The notes beneath the pieces are model-generated. The model was given only the letters and a program-made list of their open reading frames with translations. It had not been told where the DNA came from and made no database searches. A stretch of 21,404 nt of DNA, from positions 1 through 21,404 of the forward strand of contig JAHBMJ010001697.1 in NCBI GenBank assembly GCA_018398765.1, given 5' to 3'. Below, piece after piece: positions 1 to 10,171 of this stretch (within the stretch, counting starts at the first letter, position 1; each line of letters opens with the position of its first letter). Source of the stretch: Chromera velia (taxonomy: Eukaryota; Sar; Chromeraceae). A program made the translations under genes and the position numbers.

Positions 1-209
1 AGAGGGGGAGGGAGAGGGAGGGAGAGGTAGACACAGATATAGGTATGCTGAGGCTTGGACAAGAGAGGTTCCTTTCTGACAGTTCAGACCTCTACTTAGC
101 AGCGGTAGAGAACAGCACCACAACACAGAAACAACACTGTCAAACAGGGTGGACTGCAATAAAAAGAAAGGAGAGCAGGGGTGTAAAAGTAGAGAAAAGT
201 ATGTGATCT
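1..209. other. Purine-rich flank, no gene
   Basis: The first 30 bases are almost only A and G, in GGGAGGGAGA-like runs, and the rest is mixed sequence. I see no coding potential that looks real and no RNA gene. The purine strand asymmetry resembles the pyrimidine-rich block near 3 kb but on the other strand. Confidence 0.5.
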
Positions 210-459
210 GGGTAAAAATGCAGGGGGGTCTGAGGGGGGGCGCATTTTTACCGACAACAGCCCCTTCTCGGTAAAAATGCAGGAGGCTGGGAGGGGTGGT
301 GTATACAAAGCAGCAGAGAAAAGGACAGAGAATAACTTTTTGACACACATTAGACACAGAAAAATTTCAAAGTGGGAGTAGAGGGGGTGCATTTTTACCG
401 AGCAGGGACCGTTTTCAGTAAAAATGTGCCCCCCCCCAGATCCACCTGCATTTTTACCC
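210..459. mobile_element. Foldback (MITE-like) element of alternating inverted repeats
   Basis: The segment is bounded by an imperfect inverted repeat of about 23 bases: 210-232 (begins GGGTAAAAATGCAGG) matches the reverse complement of 437-459 with a few mismatches. Inside, the core GCATTTTTACC recurs in alternating orientation at about 242, 268-280 (reverse), 389, 416-426 (reverse, degenerate) and 448. The pair 242-254 and 268-280 forms a perfect 13-bp stem with a 13-base loop. There is no coding capacity. A non-autonomous foldback or MITE-type element fits best. I could not identify a target-site duplication, so an insertion history is inferred and not shown. Confidence 0.5.
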
Positions 460-482
460 ACGACTGACTAAGATCAAGGAAT

Positions 483-665
483 TCAACCAAGACTCACTGA
501 AGCAAGACTGACCATCGTTGGACTTCTGCTCGAGGCTCCTACGATTGTCCAAGTACTTGAAGCATAATTGAAGACGTACCTGCATGCAACATCACATGCA
601 AGTATCTGCATGAGAATCAGATCGACCAAAGAGAGATCCCACATCATGGGTCTCCTGGACAGACT
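483..665 (-). pseudogene. Degraded copia-type RT/RNase H junction fragment
   Basis: Read on the minus strand, two adjacent frames give weak matches to the conserved stretch where copia RT passes into RNase H. One frame (about 660-590) reads ETHDVGSLFGRSDSHAD, resembling the usual stretch that ends in a G-x-SD-x-D motif. The next frame (about 592-490) reads CDVACRYVFNYASS followed by SSRSPTMVSLASVS, resembling the TSGYVF / W-S-S-K-Q-P-T-V-L-S region. A frame change and stop codons lie between and after them. The fragment belongs to a different, older copy than the large copia element downstream. The similarity is by eye only and could be chance in a low-information stretch. Confidence 0.38.
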
Positions 666-799
666 AAGGAGGCAAGGAACGGAACACAAAGTGCATGAGA
701 AGTGAACACAGAAACTCTGAATGCCTGCCAAGTTAGCCTGTCTCTATGATAATTTCGAAAATTCTACCAGGACGGGGCTGATCTGGGTCAAGATATGGA

Positions 800-1165
800 C
801 AGACCCATTTTTACCGAGATCGGCCCTTCCTCGGTAAAAATTTCAAAATCGTCACACAGACCATATAAGAAAACAGGCTTCCAGCAATTCATAACTTGCT
901 TCTTTGGAACCCCAAAGCTCGATTCTTGCTTCCTTAGACGACCCAGGGGACGCTGTGTCGGTATGTGTCAGTCTGTCATGGGTTTGTCCATTTTTACCAA
1001 GATCGGCCCTTCCTCGGTAAAAATTTCGAAATCGTCACACAGACCGTATAAGAAAACAGGCTTCCAGCAATTCATACCTTGCTTCTTTGGAACCCCAAAG
1101 CTCGCTTCTTGCTTCCTTAGACGACCCAGGGGACGCTGTGTTGGCATGTGTCGGCCTGTCATGCA
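800..1165. repeat. 183-bp tandem duplication carrying hairpins
   Basis: Two copies of a 183-base unit lie head to tail, about 800-982 and 983-1165, with roughly a dozen differences. Each starts with a foldback: in copy 1, ATTTTTACCGAG (807-818) pairs perfectly with 830-841 around an 11-base loop; in copy 2 the stem 990-1001/1013-1024 has one mismatch. The hairpin core is the same ATTTTTACC as in the element at 210-459. The unit length is a multiple of three, so a 139-codon plus-strand frame (795-1214) runs through both copies. I regard that frame as accidental, because its protein is just the translated repeat and resembles nothing known to me. Confidence 0.85.
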
Positions 1166-1456
1166 TGGGTTGAAATTATTCATATGTATGTATGATACAA
1201 AACCATTGTCATGATTCCTCTCATCAAGAGCTATCTTTCCCTACCAAATGGACTTGCCTGAGTTGAATCTCAGTTGATAGAGGCCTCTTAGCCCCCTTTC
1301 TCCTGGTGTTGCTTCGACGCACGCAGCCGACTTTGCCTCTGTCGGCAAATAATCGGGTCTGAAGTCTGTTATCCATCTTGAAGGTCCACAGGTTCAAAAC
1401 TGCGGAACCCTGAACCTCTGAGCAAATGGACTTTTCCCACATAAATGTTGCTACAA

Positions 1457-1513
1457 AAAGCGCTCTGTCAGATGTTTTCTGACAGTTTTAAAAGATGTCT
1501 GACAGAGCGTTTT
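1457..1513. repeat. Strong imperfect-palindrome hairpin
   Basis: CGCTCTGTCAGA at 1461-1472 is perfectly complementary to TCTGACAGAGCG at 1498-1509. The stem extends outward through a G-T wobble and three A-T pairs to 1457/1513. The loop contains another CTGACAG (near 1479-1485), which could pair instead with the left arm. The structure therefore has two mutually exclusive foldings. It is followed by a T-run (about 1525-1533). No gene ends here, so a terminator role is not supported. Confidence 0.6.
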
Positions 1514-2880
1514 CTCGGTTTTGATTTTTTTTTCGGGAGTGCACTTTCGGGGCTCTGGAGGAGACGGGTGTTGCTGGCTCACCTCGGGTTGGCATGAAGT
1601 AGAGCTTGGAGGTGGGTCCAGTGGACACCAGCCATCTTAGTCTTATTTTCAACGTCTTCCTGCTTGCTGCTTCTCCTCCTGTTCAAGTGGGGAAGGGCTG
1701 CCGGCCTTATCTAAGTATTAAAGTACTGCTGCCCTCATCGCTCTCCTTACTCTTTCCTTGTAGGTCACAGTCTTGGGAGCCCCGGGTCAACCCCCAGGTC
1801 AGCCTGTCCAGACCTGCTGCTTTTTAGGCTCTTGGTTTTGTCCTTGGAACCTTGTGCGTGCAGAATAAGCTGGACAGAAGTGCTTCCTTGACTACATAAA
1901 GCGTGAACGCCTGTCCCTCCGTGTTTGTAGGTGTTGGTGGGCGGAGACTTGGGAACACCTGCAGGTCAGTTAAGGAAGCACGGCTTGCTCTTTCGCTTTG
2001 TATGATGATTTGCTTAGCATCCAGCTTCTTTGTCCTGCTAGAAGCTTGACAGAAACGAACAAGGGAGGTCACTGAGAGAGGGTTGATGGAGAATCTGCTG
2101 GAGCCTCCATTTTTTGACCGCCTCTTCTGAAGCTTTGCACAGCTCTCAGTCGTGCCAGACATTTTTCCACCCAGACCAATCGCTCAGCTTTCATATATTT
2201 GAATGTCTTCCACTTGCTCCATGTGTGTCAGTCTTTCAAAGCGGTCCATACTATCCCGACGCAAGTGCTACTTACTCGTTCATCCTTTCTTATTTGTGGC
2301 ACTCCGTACTGGTCTCCTTCTGAACATCTGGATCTACCTACAGACCTGTCCTTCTTTTTTACAGTTTCTCATTGACACACACAGAACGATTTGCAAGCTT
2401 TTATGCTGTGTAGTGTGAGTTCTTTATGAATAGAATTATGTTGTCTCTGTGCTCTGTTCTTAGGATTCCTCTCTGACCCCTGCTGACCATCTCCTATCCG
2501 GTCTGACCAGCCTAGCTGTGAAGCCCTCCTTCCTGCACTGTTTCTCTTAAAGAAGAAGCAATTCTTTGTACTTGATTGGTAGCGCTAAACGTTGCTGTTG
2601 AGCGTATCCATTAGTGTTATGTCTATGTATTTCTTTGCAGGTAACATTCACTAACTTCCACATGCTGCGGTGATCGTAATTTTTCCTACCATGCACCTTA
2701 GCTAATCAACCAGTCTTTTGAGCACATTTGAGCAGACTCGCACAGAAGTAGCGATTTTAAATGCTCTAAAAAGCTTTAGATTGCTTTAAGTAATCCAGTT
2801 TTACTTTATAATGAAGCTAGAATATAGTAAATTTAAAAGTCACTTTAAATTCTACTAAGTCCTACTTTGGAGTCCACTCT
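1514..2880. other. Intergenic stretch without recognisable gene
   Basis: Several open frames of 60-110 codons exist on both strands, the longest on the minus strand at 1824-2162 (112 codons). None shows a known motif, a signal peptide or a conserved-looking domain. The base composition is mixed to 2700 and becomes AT-rich from 2740 to 2880. At 2833-2846 the 14-mer TTAAAAGTCACTTT is the reverse complement of part of the 47-bp repeat found near 20.3 kb. I see no tRNA or rRNA gene. Confidence 0.5.
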
Positions 2881-3900
2881 ATTGTAGGTGACTTCCACGC
2901 CTTCGTTTTTCCCTTTTTTTTCTTCTTCCAGCTCTGCTTTCTTTTTTTTTTCTTTTTCAGTCTCTTTTGACCTCTTTTTTTTTGTTTTTTCTCATGACAT
3001 TGTTCAGAGATTCAGTTCTCCCCATCGCTTCCCGTGTCCGTGATTCAGAACTCATCGGGTTACGAAGCTTGACTGTGGCTTCGCAGTGACTGTTCAACCT
3101 GCCCCCGTCAGGTTGGCGTTGCCATCACTCCCCCTCCGGGTCCTGCTCATATTCACTTCTTCTCAGGGTTGCTGTCTCTCCATGTTGACTTTGTATGCAA
3201 GATTGCCTACCTGTGTGCATTCCTTTTTATCTCTTTTCCCTCTTTTGTTCTTTTTGCATTTGCTTCTTGGCTCTTTTCTTTCCCCATGTGATTGCCTTGC
3301 TTATCTTGTCTATGAGTGTGTGTTTTCGCCTTCGGATTTCGCTCTTTCCTCTTTTTTTATTTTTTTTCATTTCTTCCTCCTTGCTCATTTGTGTCTTCTT
3401 TTCATTTGTTTTATTATTTTCTTCCTTCATCTTTTTCTTTTCATCCCTCTTCTTGTTCTATTATTTTTTTTTTCTTTTTTTCTCTTCGTTTTCTCTTCCG
3501 TCTCTTGCTCTCTTTCTTTTCTTTCTCCTCTTCGGCCTTTCCCTCCCTCTTCTTCTTCTTCTTCTTCTTCTCTTTTTTTTTTTTTCTTTCATTAACATCT
3601 TTCGATGTCTGAGGCTTTCCCTCTGGTTGTCTGACTAATCTCTTTTTTTTTTTTTTATTTTACATCTGCAGAATCTGATGTTCGAGGCACTTCCTCTTGT
3701 TGATTGACTAGTCTGACTTTCCTTCTTTCGTTGCCTTATCCCTTCCTTCCCTTATCTTTCGGAGCTGCCTGTCACTCTTCTCAAATTCATTCCCCACCCT
3801 GTTCCCCTTGTCTCCCGCTTCCCTGTCTCCCGATCCCCCAGTTTGCAGAGCAGAAACATTCATTCAGGCGTGTTGTTCAGCAACAAACAAGAAGGGGATC
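2881..3900. repeat. Long pyrimidine-rich, strand-asymmetric tract
   Basis: The plus strand is dominated by T and C, with repeated T-runs of 8-14 bases (for example around 2918, 2943, 2977, 3472, 3573 and 3641) and a (TCT)n microsatellite at about 3550-3571. Overlapping open frames of 98-169 codons on the plus strand translate to almost pure F, L and S and are products of the composition, not genes. The complementary purine tract reads in the same direction as the copia element downstream. It may be simple-sequence expansion at or beyond that element's 3' end. Confidence 0.8.
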
Positions 3901-4208
3901 AGGTAACTTCTATTTGACTCTGAGCATGAATACCGTTTGATTCATCAATCTTTTCCGTTCACGCGCAGACTGAGATGGGATAGAGATTGAGAGAGATAAG
4001 AGAATGGACGAAAAAGGGTTCAGAGGAGGGAGAGAGATAGATTTTGAGTGAGACGCAGTCACATGTTCAGGTGGAGTCGAGATGCACGCCGTCACTTCCG
4101 TGCATGTCGGAGGAGAGAGGTACAGAGGAGAGTTAGGGCAGTGGTCCAGTGTTCAACAGCAGCTGCATGTTGCCTCCATTTGTTCAGATTCCTTTCTCAA
4201 TGCGCAGT
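3901..4208. other. Region beyond the copia polypurine tract, no gene seen
   Basis: This is where a 3' LTR of the minus-strand copia element would be expected to begin. By eye it does not match the candidate 5' LTR at 10569-10715. The sequence is mixed, partly GA-rich (3975-4040), and shows no protein that I recognise. Either the 3' LTR has been lost, has diverged beyond recognition, or lies elsewhere. Confidence 0.4.
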
Positions 4209-4259
4209 ATCCCTCATCCCCATTCTTTTCTTCCTTCTTTCCCATTCCCCTTCCTTACC
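4209..4259 (-). promoter_or_regulatory. Candidate polypurine tract of the copia element
   Basis: Immediately after the RNase H stop, the minus strand is almost purely A and G for about 50 bases (plus strand TTCCTTCTTTCCCATTCCCC and similar). In LTR retrotransposons such a tract primes plus-strand DNA synthesis and abuts the 3' LTR. The position fits, but no LTR sequence could be matched on its far side, so the exact tract end is uncertain. Confidence 0.5.
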
Positions 4260-4260
4260 A

Positions 4261-4875
4261 TCAAATTGGTTTGGTCTGCCAGTCGGCTCGGTTCAACTCA
4301 CGAGGTGTCCACACGACGTCCCTCAGCATGTCCACCCCCATCCTTCTCATCCCCTGAATCATATAGTCGAGCTCTTTCTGCAGCTCTGGCTTGGCTGTGC
4401 ACTTGCCGGACCGCAGGCTGTCATAGACACCTTTCGAGTCCAGATAGAAACGGACCCTTGGGAATTTGCCCATCAATTCGTCTATGAGGTAGCATGGTCG
4501 CCACGCTTCCCTCACTGTCTGTCTGAGGGCTTCCATCTCTGCTGAGTACAGGTGGTCATGGAGTTTTGTTGACCTTGCTGTCTTGAACACCACTAGGTTC
4601 CATTTGTTCCCCTTCTCATGGCTCCACGTTTCATCCCCCCAAAACCCTACAGTCCTCTTCCTGACCTCTTTCGTCTTCGGCTTCCTAGAGGCATCCGAAT
4701 AGAAATGGACTGCTCTACCTTCTGGGAGGAGAGGGCGGATTTCGATTCTCTCCTTCTCCTGCTGCATTCTAGAGATGACGAGGCCTGCGTTTCGCAGGTG
4801 TCTGCGTGTGGGGGTGCGGGTAGATCGCTGCAATTCATCATAAAAGACTCTGCGCTTCCAAAAGAACGACGCAGC
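4261..4875 (-). pseudogene. copia RNase H domain (C-terminal Pol)
   Basis: This is the C-terminal Pol segment, in the same frame as the RT segment upstream and separated from it by one TGA (4876-4878). RNase H removes the RNA strand of the replication hybrid. The visible active-site residues match the copia type: D in HFYSDASRK (about 4680-4700), E in YSAEMEAL, D in FYLDSKGVYDSL, and the terminal D in NRADWQTKPI. The domain ends with TKPI and a TGA at 4261-4263, the usual place for a copia polyprotein to stop. Within this segment the frame is open and has no obvious lesion. It could only be expressed by readthrough of the upstream stop. Confidence 0.85.
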
Positions 4876-5948
4876 TCACCTTAGAATTCCACATGCTGCC
4901 CCATACTCTTCCGTCAGGCTGGTGTCTCTTTCTCCCTCTTTCGGCGGTTCTATCATTGATTCGTCCACAGTCACCCTTCTCCCCCCTGCTTCTATGTCTT
5001 TCAGATATGTCTTCTTGGAGAGATACAGCTTTCCCCCTTCCCTCTCCATGTTGATGCCTGCGAATCGGTTGCTTCCTCCTTCCCCCAACTCTCCTATGGG
5101 GCCCAGTTTTATGTTTTTCCCTAGTTGGGTGAGGGTGGTCAGCATCTTCGCCCCTGCTCCTTGAATGTCGTCTACGTAATGCACTAGGACTTCTGACGCT
5201 GCCCTCTTCTTGCATGGGACCCCATTTTTTATTCCGTCATGACCAGCTCCCTCTCTTCTTACCAGTACTGCCTCCTCCACCAATGTGTACTCACTGTCTT
5301 TTTGCAGCTCGAACTGCAGAGAGAACACAAACAGATTTCCTGCATGCCTCCTTTCATAGTGCGCCTTCTCTAAGCAGTGGATTGCCTCCGGAATATTGCG
5401 CCCGGAATGAGCACAGCCGCTTTTCTTCTGAGCCCCAACCACTGGTCGTCGTCATACTTCTCGGGAAACGGATTCTCTACGGGAAGTTCAGGGAGGCTGA
5501 CAGGGATTCGGACACCCAAGACCCCGAGACTGTGTTTGTGTCTATCTTCGATCTGCTGGAATGCTTTGACAACATCGACGGAGTAGATCACTTTCCCTAT
5601 TGTGATCATGTAGGGGAGACCAGTCAGGAGAGACTGCTGAGCAAGAACCCCCGCATATGTGTCGTACACCCGTGGGTCTGCCCCTCCTTTGATCACCATT
5701 CTGTCTTTCTCTTTCTCTTCACCCCCCGGTTTCTTCTTCACTCCTGCATACTCCCCCATGTTGGTGACAGCCACCACTTCCTGCCTCGTCACTCTCTCAC
5801 CAAACACCCCGTTCTCCAACAGTCCACAAAATTCATCCAACCTTGACTTCTTGAACCTGCCTGACTCGATCTCCCCCCGGGTGGCAGGTCTGAGAGACGT
5901 ACCACTTTTGAACATCATGGCATTGTTCTGCGGGGCTCTTTCTGTTTA
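4876..5948 (-). pseudogene. copia reverse transcriptase domain, frameshifted
   Basis: Two open frames make up the domain: 5370-5948 (N-terminal part) and 4876-5442 (C-terminal part). They overlap and differ by a frame change somewhere in 5370-5442. Motif A is visible as YSVDVVKAFQQIE (about 5560-5585) and the catalytic YVDD box as VHYVDDIQGAG (YVDD at 5167-5178). The segment opens after a TAA at 5946-5948 in the same frame as the linker and integrase upstream. The N-terminal fragment ends at a TAG (5370-5372), and the C-terminal one at a TGA (4876-4878). The catalytic aspartates are intact, but the frame change makes a full RT impossible from this copy. Confidence 0.87.
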
Positions 5949-6884
5949 CTCTCTCTCCTTCTCCTTCTCTTTTCTCCCCGCTATGCCCCTTATCGTCACC
6001 CCTTGTACGATAGAGGGCGCTCTCTTCCCTTCTAACTGCTGCTGTCTGCCCATTACCTGGGGTGCCTCTCCTCTCTCCCATTTCTCTCTCTCCCCTGTGT
6101 CTGACGCACTCGCACCCCCCGAGGGGCATCTGCCTGTTTCGTCAGTTTGGAGGGCTCTTGGCCCATCGCTTTTGACTCTTCCTTCCACTCGACTCGCTCC
6201 GGGGGGACTTGGGGCTGAAGCTTTTGCCTGCACATGTCCTGTGGATTTTGCCGCTTGCATGGACCGTGTGCCTAATGCCTGGCTGGATGCAGATGCACCT
6301 GTCTGGCCTCTCTCCTGGTTGCTTCCATTTCCTCCTCTGTCTCTTTCCTCTCCTCCACGCTCATCATTCTTTCCCATTGCTTTGTGAGACTCTCCTTCAT
6401 TTGACTTGTCGGCCTCTCTCTCTTTTCATGATCCTGTTGCTAGGTCTTGCTGACTGGTAAGAAGCACAGAGAGTCGCAGCACAGGAGAAGAAATCGCTTG
6501 TTTCGAGAGACTGATTGACTCTTCATTTCTTCCTAAGAACATAACATTTTTTCCTTTTCATTCTCTGCCTGTTGCCTGGCTTGCCTCCTTTTCTTTCTCT
6601 TGTTTATGACTCACTGACTCACTTCGTTCACAAGGAGGTGACAACATCTGTCTCTGCAGACTGACCGATTCAGAGCTTCTTTCCACTCTGACACTTTGCT
6701 GACTGGCTGATGATCGGATCGCCGCAGCAGCCCTCTGCTAAGGAAGCGGACTCGGTGGTGGTGTGAGTCCTTGCGCATGCCCGCCTTGTGCTGCTGCTAC
6801 CGCTTGCAGCTGCACTCCTGGTGCTGCTACGGCCGCAGGTGGCTGTTGCGCATGCGCACTCCCTCTCTTCGCATTTGCTACCTA
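5949..6884 (-). pseudogene. Low-complexity linker between copia integrase and RT
   Basis: About 310 codons join integrase and RT in a single shared frame. They are interrupted by TAG at 6882-6884, TAG at 6738-6740, TGA at 6558-6560 and TGA at 6426-6428. The translation is rich in E, K, R, Q, S and A, with stretches such as EREKWERGEAP and KEKEKERE, and has no recognisable domain. A variable hydrophilic linker at this place is normal for copia Pol, although this one is long. The opposite strand has a 242-codon open frame (5659-6387) that I take to be a shadow. Confidence 0.7.
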
Positions 6885-8048
6885 CAACAGGAGTAAGAAG
6901 TCGTCATCGCTCGAGTCACTGGAGTTTTTGTCTTCTCCCTTCTCCATTTTTCTCTTCTCTTCTTTCAACTGCTCGGCATTCTCTTTTCCCTCTCTTTCTT
7001 GTGCTTCTGGGCTCACCCACACTCCTTCCTCTGCCTGCGGCTCAAGGCCTGTGTCTGTGACTCCTGCAAGCAGAAGTTGGGTGGCCTCATCTACCCCCTC
7101 ATAGCCCCACGTGGCTAGAGTGCCCTTGCGAGACTGATGGACGTCTACAGGGTGGACTATCTGGACTGTGAAGTCGTTCGGACCTTCACCCCAGATCTTC
7201 AACACTCTCACTGCATGCGGAGAAGGTCGAGAGATGTACCACCCCCTTTTACCTGGCAGCTCTTCTGTCTTCTTGGCTGTTTTTGCTCTGTGAGGGGTGA
7301 AAATTACCTTGTCCCCACACATGAATTTAAGGGGCGGGTGCTGACCATTCTTCTTGTAGTATGGGGAGGTGCCAAGCTCGTTCATGTGTAGAGCCATGTA
7401 GGTCTCGGCTAGTCCTTCCCACAAGTGAGAAAGCACAGCAAGGGGCCACCCTTTCTCCTTCATTATGGTCCTGGCCAGTTGTTTGATCATCTTTACTGCT
7501 GTTTCTGCGGGTCCTTGAGATGGGGAATGATACTTCGCACTCTTGTTGAAGTGGGTGTAGGGTATGGTCGCCTTTATCTTTGCCGACCTGAGGACATTCT
7601 CATTGTCAAACCTCATTGTGACGATCTGTCTGTGGGGTTTGGGGAGCAGGAGTCTGTTCTGTGCATTGAAACAGACACAGTGATCCATCACGTCACTCTT
7701 TGCATTGAGCCCCATCACATCAATCTCCCTGCTGTGCATTTCGACAATCACTGAGAATGGGTACCCAACGAGCTACCCAATGTCATAATACACCAGCTGC
7801 CCGTACTCTTTCGCTTCCTTCTCTCTTCTCCCAGGCACTGCATGTGGTGTTCTGTTGACTGCATTTCTGTCTTCACACAGCTCACACTCCCTCCACACCT
7901 TCTTCCTCACCTCCTCCTTCATGCTTACCTGCCTTTCTCTGAGGGTAGCAACCAGTCGAGAGAGATCACAGTGTCCAAACCGTGCATGCCACGCCTTCAG
8001 CTCGGTGGGATCGGTGAGTAGACGGTAGTTGGTATCTGCACCTGCCTA
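6882..8048 (-). pseudogene. copia integrase (zinc finger plus catalytic core)
   Basis: The integrase inserts the cDNA copy into host DNA. Starting after a TAG at 8046-8048, the frame gives a GAG-pre-integrase/HHCC zinc-binding segment: WHARFGH (about 7968-7991) and ECELCE (CxxC at 7876-7887). The DDE core follows: first D in YYDIG (7782-7784), second D in MRFDNENV (7605-7607), and E in GPAETAV (7503-7505). The spacing is 59 residues between the aspartates and D-X33-E, slightly shorter than the usual X35. A TAG (7773-7775) sits just after the first catalytic D, where the family usually continues. The C-terminal part (PHRAKTAKKTEELPGKRGWY) and an acidic tail SDSSDDD run to a TAG at 6882-6884. 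All three catalytic residues remain. Confidence 0.87.
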
Positions 8049-8678
8049 CTTCTGCTTCCTTCGGGTGAAGACCTTTTTGATGAAGGCATGTGTTTCTACT
8101 GTGGGTGCTGCAAGCAGAAGAGGAGACAATAGCGGACACATGACAAAAAAAGGGAGGTTTGATCTTCCGTCACCAAACGGCTGAGTGATCCTCAGTCTTC
8201 TCCCCTCTCCATCTGCATCTGTCACTGTCACATAATTCTTTCCACTGAGAGGGCCTGGGAGGCCATCATCAAGAACCAGGCCTTTCCCGCAAAGTAGATG
8301 TTTCATTCTCTCCCCGGGCTTGGTGAGATAGCAGATCACATCAACTTCACCCAACGCCCCCGTGATTTCGTCCACACCCCTAATTCGCACCACTCTGTAA
8401 GACCCGATTTGAATCCCTTCTGCTCTCTCATCACTCACCCCCATGGTGAGCTCAATTGGTTTTTCCTACACAATCCTCCTCGGCTCGATCCTGTCCCTGC
8501 ACAGAATCGTGTTGCTAGCACAGGAGTCTGTGTATATGTGGTCATCATACTGGGACTAGTTCTTCTGTGTCTTCATCTGGTTTGGCTGGATCACAGTGGG
8601 GTGGCTGCGGAACGTTATTTTCGCCTCCGGAGGCTCAAACTACTGCTGTTGAAGGGGCCCAGGTGTGGTCTTCTCCTG
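8049..8678 (-). pseudogene. copia aspartic protease region with altered active site
   Basis: The frame continues from Gag through the protease without a shift but with TAG stops at 8640-8642, 8556-8558 and 8466-8468. The retropepsin active site is visible as YTDSCASNTIL (DSCAS at 8514-8528), where copia proteases normally have D-S-G-A-S. A G to C change (GGT to TGT) has replaced the conserved glycine. Downstream, ATG at 8442-8444 opens a 132-codon stretch reading into LDDGLPGPLSGKNYVTVTDADGEGRRL. A protease with this substitution is unlikely to be active. The protease would normally cut the Gag-Pol polyprotein. Confidence 0.75.
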
Positions 8679-8719
8679 TTACTGCTGTTGAAGGGGCCCA
8701 GATGTGATCTTCTCCTTGT
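8641..8719 (-). repeat. 39-bp in-frame tandem duplication near the Gag/protease border
   Basis: The plus-strand segment beginning ACTGCTGTTGAAGGGGCCCA occurs at 8642-8680 and again from 8681, a period of 39 bases (13 codons) with three or four differences. Both copies translate to EK-x-T/I-x-GPLQQQ followed by a stop: TAA at 8679-8681 in the first-read copy and TAG at 8640-8642 in the second. Confidence 0.85.
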
Positions 8720-10171
8720 CTTCTGTGTCTTCGTCTTCGGCAGTGAGTCTTAGTTGCTGCTGTGAGTGAGAGGGAATCGGAGGGAGGAGCTGTATGAACC
8801 AGGCCTCCAGGAATGGATCTGACTTCGCGTTTGCATCATCATCAGACTCTTCGAACAATGAAGACAATCCACCACGCGCCTTTCCTCCCGATCTCCCACT
8901 GATTCCAGAAGGCAGGACGGGCTTCAACACCATGTTGGCTTGAGGCTGGGGTTGATTCTGGAGGAGGCTCTCTGGCTGCTGTGCAGACGGTTGGTCATTC
9001 GGGGCACAAGAGAGGCATAGAGGCAGTTGCCTCTCATTCTTGCAGTAGCGGGCGTAGTGTCCTCTCATTCTGCACTTGGGGCACGTGTTGTCTGCTGTCC
9101 AACACTTGTGCGGCGGGTGCGATCGATAATACCCGCAGTCTTGGCACCCACCGAGTGCAGGCGGAGCATTCCTGGGTCTCAGATATTGCTGCGGTGGCTG
9201 TTGAGGGTATTGCTGCTGTTGCATCCACTGCTGCTGTTGGTTGAATTGTTGTTGCGGTTCCTGCCTCTGACGGGGCCAGGATTGTTGTCTCATGGCAGCA
9301 TTGGAGCCTCCATACCCTCTTCTTTGTCTCAGAGAGTCTGGGGAAGCCTAGGAGGCACACCCGCTTACCCTGTGTAGAGGGCTTGCATTTGATTCTACAT
9401 TTCATCCCTCAGCGCCTGTTGCCAAATGAGGAGACCCAGAGGGCTCTGCTGCTGTTGCTGTGTGGTTGTTATGAGGTTTGCCTTCAACTGTTCTGATCTC
9501 TCTCTCTACTCTCTCTCGGCCTCTGACTCCCAACTCAGAAAACACCCCTCGCCGTGCTTATTGATCTCATCGCGGATAGCCTTAATCAGGGGCTGGAACT
9601 TATTGTAATCCACCTTGAGTCTAGTCCTGAGTGAGGACACCAGCTTCTGGGGAAGTCTATCCTGCGTATAACGCGCCGCATCCTCATCTGCTACTGTAAG
9701 GCCGCACATGTCCGCCAGATCTAGAAGGTTCTCCATGGTAGTAATCAATTTCTTAGGCTTCGCAATGAAGAGAGCCTTGCCAGAGTATTGGCCGACTACC
9801 TGGAGGGCTCTAGTTACCTTCTTCTTCTGCATCTGAATAGGTACGCTCCAGTTGGACCTCACCGCTTCCCATACCTGCTTCAAGTATTCTTTGGAATCGT
9901 TCTGGCTGTTGGCATCTTGAATCTCCTCCGCGTACCACTTATTCACAACTCCACCTACTGCCTGTTTTTCATCCGGGGCAGACTTCAACGCACTCAAGAT
10001 CTGGTCGATTTCCCAGAGTCTCTTGCTGTCATTGTCTGCTATGGCTTGGTAGGCTACCGAACCATCCCGCTTGACAAAGCATCTCCTCTGGTAGCGCTCG
10101 AACATCCACTCATCCGTGAGGGGAGGGAACAGAGACTTCTTCTCTTCTCCACCCGTCTCTCTGTCATCCAT
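8679..10171 (-). pseudogene. copia Gag with zinc knuckles, broken into two frames
   Basis: Gag is the particle protein that packages the element's RNA. The start is taken at ATG 10169-10171 (MDDRETGGEEKK), the first Met after the leader. The helical N-terminal part runs 221 codons to a TAG at 9506-9508, then continues in frame through a Q-rich stretch to a TAG (9395-9397) and a TAA (9365-9367). A frame change at about 9350-9390 leads into the second part (9293-8679), which is Q-rich and carries CPKCRMRGHYARYC, a perfect C-x2-C-x4-H-x4-C zinc knuckle. It is preceded by a looser CQDCGYYRSHPPHKC. No function remains possible as one protein without readthrough and a frame change. Confidence 0.85.

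Noticed and set aside
795-1214. 139-codon protein with an internal repeat
   Set aside because: The repetition is the 183-bp DNA duplication, and the product includes translated hairpins.
3086-3638. Hydrophobic plus-strand open frames up to 169 codons that look like membrane proteins
   Set aside because: They arise from T/C-rich simple sequence, which gives F, L and S in any frame.
5659-6387. 242-codon plus-strand open frame
   Set aside because: It is antisense to the copia linker and RT. The serine/leucine/proline-rich product mirrors the E/K/R-rich linker.
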